Positions 8,025 through 16,619 of a DNA stretch of 64,000 nucleotides are shown here, in pieces. Position 1 is the stretch's first letter; each line of letters opens with the position of its first letter. The position numbers and the translations under genes are program-made. This DNA comes from Embleya sp049739465 (GTDB lineage Bacteria > Actinomycetota > Actinomycetes > Streptomycetales > Streptomycetaceae). Under the pieces are notes generated by a model. It saw only the letters and a list, made by a program, of their open reading frames with translations, was not told the DNA's origin and did not search any database. The DNA lies in contig NZ_JBMHHY010000022.1 of NCBI RefSeq assembly GCF_049739465.1, positions 1 through 64,000 on the forward strand, written 5' to 3'.

Positions 8025-9739
8025 CCGCCCGGCCGCCCCTGGTCCGCAGGTTCGTCCGCCGGGTCGCCCCGACCCTGAAGTTGCGCTCGCTGCGGTTTCG
8101 GGTGCTCGTCGCATTCGCCCTGGTCGCGCTGATCTCGGCGGTGGCCGCGTCCGGCATCGCCTACTGGCTGACCCGGACCGCCGTGCTCGAGCGGGCGCAG
8201 GACTCCGTGCTCACCGAGTTCCGGGACAATCTGGGTCGGGTCTCGGCGGGGATGCGGGAGAACCCGGACCAGGCCGATCTGGGCCCCGCCGTCGATCAGA
8301 TGCGCAACAGCAGCTTCGGCTACTCCGTGGTCCTGGTCGGCTCGGACCACCTCCCGGTGGCCTCCAACCCGTCCCGCTTCCCGCTGGAGCGGGTGCCCGC
8401 GAAGCTGCAGCGGGTGGTGCAGAGCGCCGACGGCAACGGCGGGTACCACATGTACTTCCAGCGGATCGACATCGACGGCCAGCCGTACCTGGTCGGCGGC
8501 ACCCGGGTGGTGCCCAACGGCGCCACCGGCTACATGTTCAAGTCGCTCAAGGACGAACAGGCCGACCTCAACTCGCTGGCCCGCTACCTGATCGTCGGCA
8601 CGCTGCTCGCGCTCGGCGCGGCGGCGGTGGTCGCGTGGTTCGCCGCCCGGCACATCCTGCGCCCGGTGCGCAGACTCGGCCACGCGGCTCGCGAACTGGG
8701 CGCCGGCCGGCTGGACACCCGGCTGGACGTGCGCGGCTCGGACGAGCTCGCCGACCTGTCCCGAACCTTCAACGACGCGGCGGAGAAGCTCGAGCGCAGC
8801 GTCGCCGAGCTGCGTGCCCTGGAGTCCTCCTCGCGCCGCTTCGTCGCGGACGTCTCGCACGAGCTGCGCACCCCGCTGGCGGCGATGACCGCGGTCAGCG
8901 AACTGCTCGAGGAGGAGGCGGACAGCCTCGGTGAGCAGGGCGCGCCGGCCGCCCGCCTGGTGGTGGCCGAGATCGAGCGGCTGGCCACCCTCGTCGAGGA
9001 CCTGATGGAGGTGTCCCGGTTCGACGCCGGTACCGCCGCCCTGGTGGCCGACGAGGTGGACATCACCGACCTGGTCACCGCGTGTCTGGACGCGCGCGCC
9101 TGGATGGACGCGGTGGACCTGCGGGCCCCCCGGGGCATCCTGGCCAGGGTGGACCCGCGCAGACTGGACGTCATGGTCTCCAATCTGGTCGGCAACGCAC
9201 TGCGGCACGGTGGCTCGCCGGTGACCGTCGAGATCCACCGGGCACCTCGCCTGTCGGTACCCGGGATGCTCGACGCCCCGGTCGAACAGGACCTGGTGAT
9301 CGAGGTCTCGGACACCGGGCCGGGCATTCCCGAGGACGTACTGCCGCATGTGTTCGACCGCTTCTACAAGGCGGACAGCTCGCGCGCCCGATCCGAGGGC
9401 AGTGGTCTGGGCCTGTCCATCGTGATGGAGAACGCGCGTATCCACGGCGGCACCGCGTTCGCCTCGAACATGCCCGGCGGCGGGGCCAAGTTCACCCTGC
9501 GGCTGCCGCTGGTGCCACCCGAGCTGGAGGAGATCATCGACCCGGACGAGGGGGTCGAGGACGACGGCGTACACGCCGACCTGGACGCGGAGAACGCCGA
9601 GAGCGCGGGGAACGCCGAACAGCGCGAGCGCGCCGAGGGCATCGGTCCGAGCGGGAACGCCGACCGGAGCAGGCCCGCGGCGAATGCCGACACCGGATCC
9701 GGATCCGGCAACCACGACGAGCGAGGAGGTGTGCGTTGA
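8021..9739 (+). CDS. afsQ2: Sensor histidine kinase AfsQ2
   Basis: A 572-residue kinase starting GTG at 8021, overlapping the afsQ1 stop by 4 bp. Transmembrane segments lie at about 28-50 and 187-209, enclosing an extracytoplasmic sensor of about 135 residues. HAMP covers about 207-260, the phospho-acceptor is H280 (DVSHELRTPLA), the N box is LVGNALRHGG (N392), then DTGPGIP and SGLGLS. After residue about 505 comes a disordered acidic tail with repeated NAE/ERAE-type units, possibly species-specific. It should phosphorylate AfsQ1. The following lipoprotein gene starts inside its stop codon. Confidence 0.9.
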   Translation: MTARPPLVRRFVRRVAPTLKLRSLRFRVLVAFALVALISAVAASGIAYWLTRTAVLERAQDSVLTEFRDNLGRVSAGMRENPDQADLGPAVDQMRNSSFGYSVVLVGSDHLPVASNPSRFPLERVPAKLQRVVQSADGNGGYHMYFQRIDIDGQPYLVGGTRVVPNGATGYMFKSLKDEQADLNSLARYLIVGTLLALGAAAVVAWFAARHILRPVRRLGHAARELGAGRLDTRLDVRGSDELADLSRTFNDAAEKLERSVAELRALESSSRRFVADVSHELRTPLAAMTAVSELLEEEADSLGEQGAPAARLVVAEIERLATLVEDLMEVSRFDAGTAALVADEVDITDLVTACLDARAWMDAVDLRAPRGILARVDPRRLDVMVSNLVGNALRHGGSPVTVEIHRAPRLSVPGMLDAPVEQDLVIEVSDTGPGIPEDVLPHVFDRFYKADSSRARSEGSGLGLSIVMENARIHGGTAFASNMPGGGAKFTLRLPLVPPELEEIIDPDEGVEDDGVHADLDAENAESAGNAEQRERAEGIGPSGNADRSRPAANADTGSGSGNHDERGGVR

Positions 9740-10416
9740 GACCTCGCCGGCGGCTTCCGATCGCGGTCTTCGCGACCACCGGCGTGCTCGCCGCGCTCAC
9801 GTCCTGCGGGATCCGGCCGACCGAGGGACCGGTGGGCGCCGGAAAACCGGCCAACCGGATCGCGCCGTCCGCACAGAGCCAACTGCCCGGTTCGGAGCGG
9901 CACATCGTCTACCTGGTGAAGGACAACCGGCTCCAGGCGTTGCCCAGGCCCGGTCGGCTGCAACTGCGGCCCGGTGACGCGGTCCCGGACAAGTCCCGGA
10001 CGGATCAGCTCAACCAGCTCCTGGAGGAGCTGCACCTGGGCCCCAACGACGCCGAGGCGCTGGGCGGCTACACCACCGCCCTGCCCGCCGGCGGCCTGAT
10101 CGCGGCGGAACGGCAACCGGGCGACCCGCCCACCCTGTTCCGCCTGGACGTACCGCTGTCCGCGCTGGCCACGATCGCCCTGGGTCAGGTGGTGTGCACC
10201 CTGCAGAGCGCGTCCGGCGGCGACACGGTGCAGCTCGCGAGCCGACGAATGCCGCCGGAGAACTACCGCTGCGAGAACTATCTCGACATCATCCGCAAGA
10301 ACTCCGCGCTGCCCACCACCGGCGGCCGGATCACCACGCCACCGTCGACGACCGAGAAGGACTGGCCGCAGTCCTCCCGCCCTTCCGGGAAATCCCCTAG
10401 TCCCCAGGGCGGATGA
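9736..10416 (+). CDS. Lipoprotein of the afsQ operon, GerMN-like
   Basis: A 226-residue lipoprotein. The start is TTG at 9736, sharing bases with the afsQ2 stop (TTGA) and preceded by GAGGAGG at ideal distance. The signal peptide ends in lipobox LTSC with lipid-modified C24. Residues about 55-165 resemble a GerMN-type domain (IVYLVKDNRLQALPR, then ALATIALGQVVCTL). S. coelicolor has a lipoprotein gene at the same place. It probably acts at the outer face of the membrane as an accessory or modulator of the AfsQ2 sensor, which is inferred from the operon only. Confidence 0.85.
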   Translation: MRPRRRLPIAVFATTGVLAALTSCGIRPTEGPVGAGKPANRIAPSAQSQLPGSERHIVYLVKDNRLQALPRPGRLQLRPGDAVPDKSRTDQLNQLLEELHLGPNDAEALGGYTTALPAGGLIAAERQPGDPPTLFRLDVPLSALATIALGQVVCTLQSASGGDTVQLASRRMPPENYRCENYLDIIRKNSALPTTGGRITTPPSTTEKDWPQSSRPSGKSPSPQGG

Positions 10417-10516
10417 GCACCGACGTCCCGCGGCTGATGTGGCGGGCCCGGTCTCGACCTACCTTCGAAGTACGACGACGCCGCACCGGGCGTCGCCGGA
10501 TCGAGGAGGAAGCGTC

Positions 10517-10689
10517 ATGAGCACGATCACGAGCATGGGCGGCTGATCGCCGGTGTGTGTGCCGGCATCGCCCGTCGCTACGGCTGGTCGCCGACCACCG
10601 TCCGGGTGGGGTTCCTGCTCTCCTGCCTGCTGCCCGGTCCGCAGTTCCTGCTGTACATCGCGCTGTGGATGCTGATCCCCGAGGACTGA
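10517..10689 (+). pseudogene. PspC-domain small membrane protein, frameshifted
   Basis: After a strong AGGAGGAAGC site, ATG 10517 opens a reading frame that stops at 10544-10546 after only nine codons. The frame one base earlier then encodes a nearly full PspC domain: RLIAGVCAGIARRYGW followed by a hydrophobic segment ending LWMLIPED, stop at 10687-10689. That second frame has no usable upstream start. The gene therefore needs a -1 shift around GGGCGGC (10537-10543). It is either broken, a sequencing error, or programmed. The intact family is a membrane-stress protein of about 60 residues. Confidence 0.7.
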
Positions 10690-10822
10690 GCGAACCGGGA
10701 CGCCGCACGGCGCGGGCATGCCGGCGCCTATCATCCGATCAACGGATGGGTAGGCGGGTCGATCGAGTGGTCTCGGGGGACCGGAGGGTTCCGGGCCGGG
10801 CGCTCGATCGGGGGGCGGGGAC

Positions 10823-11857
10823 ATGCAACCGGGAAGCACGCACAACAAGAACCTCATCGTGACCATGTCGGTGTTCGCCGGTGTGCTGGTCACGCTGGTG
10901 GGGCTGGTGCTGAGCGGCACCCTGGCGGTGAAGGCCGGGCGCACGCAGGCGATGCACTCGAAGCAGTACAGCGACCGCGATGTCGAGGACACCCGCGGGT
11001 TCTGGGACCAGAACCGACAGGACCAGGCCAAGCCGCGTGCCCCGGAGATCTCGCCCGGTCAGCAGCCGCCGCAGTTGCCGGATCAGGGACAGCCGCAGCC
11101 CGACGCGGACTACCGGCAACCGCCGACGATCCAGGCCCGCCGGGTGAACGCGCCCTACACCCAGCCGGGGATGGCGATCCGCGGCAAGATCTTCTTCCGG
11201 ATGCCGGAGGGCGTCGCCGAGTGCAGCGGCACGGTGGTGCACCACTCGAGCGGCAACATGGTCTGGACGGCGGGGCACTGCCTGCACGGTGGTCGCAGCG
11301 GCGACTTCTACGACAAGGTCACCTTCGTGCCCGGCTACAACGGCGCGGGCCGCACCCCGGCCGAGCGCGAACCGTACGGCCGGTGGCCGGCCCGGCGGAC
11401 CACGGTGAGCACCCAGTGGGCGCAGAACGCCGACCCGGGCGGCAAGGACGCGAGCGCGTCCCCGTACGACTACGGCGCGTTCATCGTCGACTCGCGCGGC
11501 GGCAAGACGCTGGAGCAGGCGGTGGGGCCGGGCGCCGAGGTGCTCTGGAACGCGCCGCGGCATCTTGCGGTGCAGTCGTTCGGCTATCCGGGTGACACGC
11601 CCTACGACGGCACCACGCTGTACACGTGCGCGTCGCCGACCACCGACTTCCGCGAGGACGGCTGGCCGCGGCCGGACATGTTGTGGATGGGCTGCACGAT
11701 GACCGGCGGCTCCTCGGGCGGCGGCTGGTTCGCCGACGTGGCCGGGCGTACCGTCCTGGTCAGCAATGTCTCGCTCGGGGTGACCACGACGACCTCGCGC
11801 ACCATGACCGGGCCGTATCTGGGCGACGTGGCGAAGGACATGTACGACTCGCTGTAG
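10823..11857 (+). CDS. Membrane-anchored trypsin-like serine peptidase
   Basis: A 344-residue protein with a signal-anchor at about 12-37 (LIVTMSVFAGVLVTLVGLV), a Pro/Gln-rich linker to about 115 and a chymotrypsin-fold catalytic domain. The triad is visible: H152 in WTAGHC, D216 in YDYGAF and S298 in TGGSSGGG. Cys pairs around ECSGT/AGHC and YTCAS/MGC suggest disulphides. The family (glutamyl endopeptidase/V8-like) acts outside the cell. Start ATG 10823 follows a G-rich site. It converges on the small secreted protein gene, with a strong hairpin between them. Confidence 0.85.
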   Translation: MQPGSTHNKNLIVTMSVFAGVLVTLVGLVLSGTLAVKAGRTQAMHSKQYSDRDVEDTRGFWDQNRQDQAKPRAPEISPGQQPPQLPDQGQPQPDADYRQPPTIQARRVNAPYTQPGMAIRGKIFFRMPEGVAECSGTVVHHSSGNMVWTAGHCLHGGRSGDFYDKVTFVPGYNGAGRTPAEREPYGRWPARRTTVSTQWAQNADPGGKDASASPYDYGAFIVDSRGGKTLEQAVGPGAEVLWNAPRHLAVQSFGYPGDTPYDGTTLYTCASPTTDFREDGWPRPDMLWMGCTMTGGSSGGGWFADVAGRTVLVSNVSLGVTTTTSRTMTGPYLGDVAKDMYDSL

Positions 11858-11896
11858 CGGTGGCCGGGGGCGACCCGGTGAGCGCGGGTGTGCCGA

Positions 11897-11938
11897 AGCC
11901 GTGTCCTCGCGCAGGATCGATACGCGATGGACACGGCT
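11897..11938. terminator. Bidirectional hairpin between convergent genes
   Basis: AGCCGTGTCC (11897-11906) pairs perfectly with GGACACGGCT (11929-11938), and the inner TCGCG/CGCGA arms extend the stem to 15 bp with one bulged T. It lies midway between the stops of the serine peptidase (11857, plus) and the secreted protein (12012, minus). No U-tract is present, which is usual for actinomycete terminators. Confidence 0.7.
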
Positions 11939-12011
11939 CGTACGACGGCCGGCCGATCGGTTCCGCGCCGGCGACCCGGCCCGGCGGCAGCGGCGGAACC
12001 CGGCGCGCCGG

Positions 12012-12473
12012 CTACAGCGGCAGGCCGCCGCCGCCCAGACCGTTGAGCGGCGAGGCGCCGATCGGCAGCGCGTTGAGCGGCGAGCCGAGGCCGCCCTTGG
12101 CCGGGGCGGGCTGGGCGGCCGGCGCGGGCTGGGCAGCCGGGGTGGGCTGAGCGGCCGGAGTGCCCTTGCCGCCGCCCTGGTCGGCCCGGTTGCCCATGCC
12201 CTGCTGCAGGTTGCGGGCCATGTTCCCGGCCACGCTGTCGAGGGGGGACTGGCCCGGGGTGAGCGCCTGGTCGACGGGGAGCGTGTCGGTGACCTGGCTC
12301 ACCGGGAACGGGTTGGCGGCGGCGGGCAGGGCCGACTGGACCGAGGAGGCGGCCGGGGCCAGCTCGTCGACCAGGTCGGTCACCGGCATCGCACTCGCGG
12401 AGCCGGCAGCGCCCGCTGCGAGTGCCGCACCGAGCCCGGCCGTGATAGCCGCCTTACGCGTTACCGATCGCAT
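12012..12473 (-). CDS. Small secreted protein with Pro/Ala-Gln repeat region
   Basis: A 153-residue protein with a signal peptide (about 1-28, ending GSASA). The mature part has an Ala/Pro-rich segment with AAQPAPAAQP repeats at about 110-130 and a C-terminal tail of two near-repeats (GSPLNALPIGASPLNGLGG). The ATG at 12473 is preferred over 12479 because GAGG then sits 6 nt upstream. The PLN-G type repeats echo the secreted protein at 5947-6276. It is likely exported and wall-associated; function unknown. Confidence 0.7.
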   Translation of the reverse strand: MRSVTRKAAITAGLGAALAAGAAGSASAMPVTDLVDELAPAASSVQSALPAAANPFPVSQVTDTLPVDQALTPGQSPLDSVAGNMARNLQQGMGNRADQGGGKGTPAAQPTPAAQPAPAAQPAPAKGGLGSPLNALPIGASPLNGLGGGGLPL

Positions 12474-12661
12474 GTGCATCCTCGGTTTCTCGATTCGGGC
12501 GGGGCGAGACACACCCCGTTACGAAGTGAGACCGCAACGTAGCGAACCGGATGCGGAATGCGCAAAACGCCCCCTTCGCGGCGGGAGCGACGGTTTGCCC
12601 GGCCGCCGGCCGGGGTTCGGGGGCGCCCGCGAGTCGAGCCGGCGGGCGCCCTCCCGGGAGG

Positions 12662-13795
12662 TCAGTTCCGGCCGAACAGCCACTCCGACTTGAGCGCGGC
12701 GTAGCCCGGCTTGATCACCTCGTTGATCATCGCGAGCCGCTCGTCGAAGGGCAGGAACGCGCTCTTCATGGCATTCACGGTGAACCACTGGAGGTCGTCC
12801 AGGCCGTAGCCGAACGCCTCGACGAGGTGCTCGAACTCCTGTGTCATGGACGTACCGCTCATCAACCGGTTGTCCGTGTTGATCGTGACCCGGAAATACA
12901 GTCGGCGCAGTAGGCCGATCGGGTGGTCCGCGTAGGAGACGGCGGCGCCGGTCTGGAGGTTGGAGGTCGGGCACATCTCCAGCGGGATGCGCTTGTCGCG
13001 CACGTACGCCGCGAGCCGGCCCAGTTCGACGCTGCCGTCGTCCTTGACCGTGATGTCGTCGATGATCCGTACGCCGTGGCCGAGCCGGTCCGCGCCGCAC
13101 CACTGCAGGGCCTGCCAGATCGACGGCAGGCCGAACGCCTCGCCGGCGTGGATGGTGAAGTGGTTGTTCTCCCGCTTGAGGTATTCGAACGCGTCCAGGT
13201 GCCGCGTGGGCGGGAAGCCCGCCTCGGCACCGGCGATGTCGAAGCCGACCACGCCCAAGTCGCGGTGCCGGTTGGCCAGTTCGGCGATCTCGAGGGAGCG
13301 GGCCGCGTGCCGCATCGCGGTCAGCAGCGCGCCGACCTTGATCCGCCGGCCGGCCGCCGCCGCGCGGCGTTCGCCCTCGCGGAAGCCCTCGGTGACGGCC
13401 TCGACCACCTGGTCCAGGGTCAGCCCGGCCGCCAGGTGCTGCTCGGGCGCGTAGCGGATCTCGGCGTAGACCACGCCGTCCGCGGCGAGGTCCTCGGCGC
13501 ACTCGGCGGCGACGCGGAACAGGCCCTCGCGGGTCTGCAGCACCGCCACCGTGTGGTCGAAGGTCTCCAGGTAGCGCTCCAGCGAGCCGGAGTCGGCCGC
13601 CTCGCGAAACCACGTGCCGAGTGCTTCGGGATCGGTGGTGGGGAGGCGGTCGTAGCCGACCGCGTCGGCGAGTTCGATGATCGTGGCGGGCCGCAACCCA
13701 CCGTCGAGGTGGTCGTGGAGCAGGACTTTGGGGGTGCGCCGGATCTGCTCGACCGTGGGCGAGGCAGCGGGCGTGTTCGGGTGACTGCTGTACAT
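12662..13795 (-). CDS. add: Adenosine deaminase
   Basis: A 377-residue cytoplasmic zinc hydrolase converting adenosine and deoxyadenosine to inosine forms in purine salvage. Metal and catalytic motifs are intact: HDHLDG (H27, H29), HAGE (H216, E219), LGHG (H240) and INTDN (D308). Length is normal for bacterial enzymes. No Shine-Dalgarno precedes the ATG at 13795; TAAAGT lies 6 nt upstream and could be a -10 for a leaderless message, while a 12-bp palindrome lies at 13812-13823. The product feeds purine nucleoside phosphorylase, encoded at 18371-19180. Confidence 0.95.
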   Translation of the reverse strand: MYSSHPNTPAASPTVEQIRRTPKVLLHDHLDGGLRPATIIELADAVGYDRLPTTDPEALGTWFREAADSGSLERYLETFDHTVAVLQTREGLFRVAAECAEDLAADGVVYAEIRYAPEQHLAAGLTLDQVVEAVTEGFREGERRAAAAGRRIKVGALLTAMRHAARSLEIAELANRHRDLGVVGFDIAGAEAGFPPTRHLDAFEYLKRENNHFTIHAGEAFGLPSIWQALQWCGADRLGHGVRIIDDITVKDDGSVELGRLAAYVRDKRIPLEMCPTSNLQTGAAVSYADHPIGLLRRLYFRVTINTDNRLMSGTSMTQEFEHLVEAFGYGLDDLQWFTVNAMKSAFLPFDERLAMINEVIKPGYAALKSEWLFGRN

Positions 13796-13811
13796 GAAAG
13801 GACTTTACTGC

Positions 13812-13823
13812 CTACGCGCGTAG
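13812..13823. promoter_or_regulatory. Perfect 12-bp palindrome in the add promoter
   Basis: CTACGCGCGTAG is a perfect palindrome 17 bp upstream of the add start. On the minus strand it forms part of TTCACG-N16-TACGCG (13844-13817), which could be promoter-like. A near-identical site, CTATGCGCGTAG, lies upstream of the purine nucleoside phosphorylase gene at 19226-19237 in the same relation to TTGCGG-N16-TACGCG. A shared purine-salvage operator or promoter element is likely. Confidence 0.55.
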
Positions 13824-13945
13824 ATCATGTGTCGGCGACGTGAAGATTCGGCCATGTGCACACGTCCGGCGGCCGATCGGGGTCCCACCGCCGCGCCGAA
13901 GGGCCCGCGAGTCCCGCGCGGGCTGCGCCAACTCCGGTACGCCGC

Positions 13946-14884
13946 TTACTCCTCGGGGCGATTCGGTGGCAGCAGCTCGCCCCGCCGGCCCAGCACGAAC
14001 TCGCGGAACAGCCGGACGGGCGTGGTCTCCGGGCGGCCCGGGACCCAGGCCAGGCCGATGGTGCGAAACGCCCGGGGCGCGGTCACCGCGAGATGTACGG
14101 TGCCCGGTCGCGGTGCGTCGGGGGCGGGCAGCAGCGCGACGCCGAGCCCGGCCGCGACCAGGCCGCGCAACGTCTCGGTCTCCTCGCCCTCGAAGGTGAT
14201 CCGGGGGACGAAACCGGCCTGGGCGCACAGCGCGTCGGTGATCCGGCGCAGGCCGTAGCCCGGCTCCATGCCGACGAACGCGTCCTCGGCCGCCTCGGCC
14301 AGCCGGACCCGCCGCCGGTTCGCCAGCCGGTGGTCGGCCGGCACCACCAGGTAGAGCCGCTGATCGTCGAGCGCGCGCACGGCCAGATCGGGCGCGTCCG
14401 GGAGCGGCGCGGTCAGACACAGGTCGAGCTCGCCGGCCCGCATCCGCTCCAGCATCGCCGAGGCGGAATCCTGGACCAGTTGGAAGCGGATGCCGGGGTG
14501 ATGCACCCGAAAGGCACGCAGCAGACCGGGCACCGCCTCGGGCCCCATCGTGTGCAGAAACCCGAAGGCGACCTTGCCGCGCGCCTCGCCCACGTCCTCG
14601 ATCACCTCGTCCAGGCCGCGCTCCAGCAGGGCGAGGGCCTGTTCCACATAGCCGAGCAGGGTGTGGCCCTGCCGGGTGAGCACGACCCCGCGCCCGGTCC
14701 GGGCCAGCAGCGGCACCCCGACGTCGGCCTCGAGGCGGGCCATCGTCCGGCTCAGCGTGGGCTGCGGGATGCCCAGGCCGATCGCGGCCCGGGTGATGTG
14801 CTCCTCGCGGGCCACCGCCGCGAATTGCGTAAGAAGCGGGGCGATGGCCGCGGAAACCTCCGCTGATCTGCTGTCATACGACAT
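13946..14884 (-). CDS. LysR-family transcriptional regulator
   Basis: A 312-residue LysR protein. The winged helix-turn-helix is at about 15-75 (ITRAAIGLGIPQPTLSRTMARLEADVG), then the linker helix and a substrate-binding domain (about 105-300). It is divergent from the MFS transporter gene with 62 bp between starts and most likely controls that transporter in response to its substrate. Start ATG 14884 gives the normal family length; longer frames run into the transporter gene on the other strand. Confidence 0.92.
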   Translation of the reverse strand: MSYDSRSAEVSAAIAPLLTQFAAVAREEHITRAAIGLGIPQPTLSRTMARLEADVGVPLLARTGRGVVLTRQGHTLLGYVEQALALLERGLDEVIEDVGEARGKVAFGFLHTMGPEAVPGLLRAFRVHHPGIRFQLVQDSASAMLERMRAGELDLCLTAPLPDAPDLAVRALDDQRLYLVVPADHRLANRRRVRLAEAAEDAFVGMEPGYGLRRITDALCAQAGFVPRITFEGEETETLRGLVAAGLGVALLPAPDAPRPGTVHLAVTAPRAFRTIGLAWVPGRPETTPVRLFREFVLGRRGELLPPNRPEE

Positions 14885-14904
14885 GGCATGAATCCTGGCC
14901 GAAA

Positions 14905-14921
14905 CATGCATTGGACGCATG
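14905..14921. promoter_or_regulatory. Candidate LysR operator in the divergent promoter
   Basis: CATGC (14905-14909) and GCATG (14917-14921) form an inverted repeat with a 7-bp spacer. This is the size of the T-N11-A boxes bound by LysR proteins. It lies in the 62-bp gap between the lysR-type gene and the MFS gene. Confidence 0.5.
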
Positions 14922-14946
14922 AAACGACGCGGCCTAGTTTCGGGAC

Positions 14947-16269
14947 ATGTCCGCATCGAACACCGCTTCGGATCCCACCCCGGCCGGCCCGTCGTCCACC
15001 ACCTCGTCCACCCCTTCGATGCGGCACGCGCGCGGTTCGCGCGAGTATCGCCGGGCCAACCTGGCGCTGTTCGCCGCGGGCTGCGCCACCTTTGCGATGC
15101 TCTACGCGACCCAGACACTGCTCCCGGAACTGTCCGACGGGTTCCACCTGGACCCGGCGACGGCGAGCCTGTCCGTGTCGGTGACCACCGGCGCGCTCGC
15201 GCTCGCGGTGATCCCGGTGAGCATGTTGTCCGAGCGCTGGGGCCGCTCGCGGGTGATGACGATCTCGGTGTTCGGCGCCGCACTGCTCGGCGTACTGGCC
15301 GCGTTCGCCCCGGACTTCGGCACCCTCGTGGCGCTGCGCACGGTGCAGGGCGTCGCGCTGGCCGGGTTGCCGGCGACCGCGATGGCCTACCTCGCGGAGG
15401 AGGTGGACGGGCCCTCGCTCGGCTCGGCGATGGGGCTCTACGTGGCGGGGAACAGCATCGGTGGCATGGGCGGTCGGCTGGTCACCGGACTGGCCTCGGA
15501 TCTGGGCGGCTGGCGGGTCGCGTTGGTCGCGGTCGGCCTGTTGGCGCTCGGCTCGGCGATCGTCTTCCGGGTGTTGCTCCCGCCGTCGCGCAACTTCACC
15601 CCGTCGACGAGTTCGGTCCGGCAACTCGCCGGCGTACTGCGCGCGCACCTCGCGGACCCGGTGTTGCGCCGGCTCTACCTGCTCGGCATGGTCTTCATGG
15701 CGGCGTTCGGCACCGTGTACAACTACCTCGGCTACCGGCTGCTCGCCGAGCCGTTCGGGCTGCCACCGACCGTGGTCGGCGCGATCTTCGTGATCTACCT
15801 GGCGGGCACGTTCAGTTCGGCCGCGTCGGGGCGGCTGGTCGGCCGGCTCGGGCACCGCGCGACGTTGTGGGCCGCCGCGGCGATCACCGCGGCGGGCGCG
15901 CTGTTGACCCTGCCGGACCACCTGACGCTGGTCGTGGTGGGCCTGATCGTACTCACCGCGGGCTTCTTCACGGGCCACTCGGCGGCGAGTTCGGCGGTGG
16001 GACTGCGGGTCACCGAGGGCCGCGCGCAGGCGTCCGCGCTCTATCTGGCGGCCTACTACCTGGGCGCGAGCGTGGGTGGCCCGGTCGGCGGAGTCGCCTT
16101 CCACGGCCGGGGGTGGGCCGGCGCGGTGGTCCTGGTGCTCGGGTTGATGGCCGCGGCGGGCTGGGTGGCGGCGGGACTGACCGGGCGGGTGGCCGTGGCG
16201 GCGGCGGGGGTGGACGACGCGGCTGAGGTCGGGCGCCGGCCCCGCACGCACGCCCGGTCGGCGGCCTGA
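14947..16269 (+). CDS. MFS transporter, drug/metabolite efflux type
   Basis: A 440-residue, 12-segment major facilitator protein. The first about 35 residues are a Ser/Thr/Pro-rich cytoplasmic leader. The motif SERWGRSR after TM2 is the MFS motif A-like loop, and GLYVAGNSIGGMGGR in TM5 resembles motif C of drug-proton antiporters of the YnfM/AraJ kind. It is divergent from a LysR regulator. The substrate cannot be named. Start ATG 14947 is the only in-frame option close to the promoter region. Confidence 0.9.
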   Translation: MSASNTASDPTPAGPSSTTSSTPSMRHARGSREYRRANLALFAAGCATFAMLYATQTLLPELSDGFHLDPATASLSVSVTTGALALAVIPVSMLSERWGRSRVMTISVFGAALLGVLAAFAPDFGTLVALRTVQGVALAGLPATAMAYLAEEVDGPSLGSAMGLYVAGNSIGGMGGRLVTGLASDLGGWRVALVAVGLLALGSAIVFRVLLPPSRNFTPSTSSVRQLAGVLRAHLADPVLRRLYLLGMVFMAAFGTVYNYLGYRLLAEPFGLPPTVVGAIFVIYLAGTFSSAASGRLVGRLGHRATLWAAAAITAAGALLTLPDHLTLVVVGLIVLTAGFFTGHSAASSAVGLRVTEGRAQASALYLAAYYLGASVGGPVGGVAFHGRGWAGAVVLVLGLMAAAGWVAAGLTGRVAVAAAGVDDAAEVGRRPRTHARSAA

Positions 16270-16327
16270 GCGGGACCGGGGTCGGGTTCCCGCGTGGGGC
16301 CCGGCCCCGGCTTGGCATGCTGGGGCG

Positions 16328-16498
16328 ATGGACGAGCGGCATCCCCGGGCGCGTGGCCCCCGGCCGGGCGATCGGGACGCCGACGGCCGGGTCTACCACC
16401 CGCACGGCACGGGCCGGGGGTGTGCGGTCGGCTGTCTGGTGGTGCTGGTCGCGGTGGCCGTCCTGATCTTCGTCCTGATCCGGCACGCGGTCGGCTGA
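16328..16498 (+). CDS. Small single-pass membrane protein (56 residues)
   Basis: ATG 16328 to TGA 16498. Residues 1-32 are charged and Arg/Gly/Pro-rich; residues 33-52 form one strongly hydrophobic helix (AVGCLVVLVAVAVLIFVLI), ending RHAVG. It is separated from the MFS gene by about 58 bp. A short G-rich stretch precedes the start. Function unknown; the call rests on the clean membrane segment and codon bias. Confidence 0.5.
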   Translation: MDERHPRARGPRPGDRDADGRVYHPHGTGRGCAVGCLVVLVAVAVLIFVLIRHAVG

Positions 16499-16619
16499 GC
16501 GTGGTCGGGTGCCCGACGCCGATGTGTCCCCCGATGGCACCTCGACCTGCGGGTGGGGCGGGACCGCCGGTCGGCAGCCCCGCCCCACACGTGTCCACCA
16601 GCCCGTTCGGGCTCGGGAC

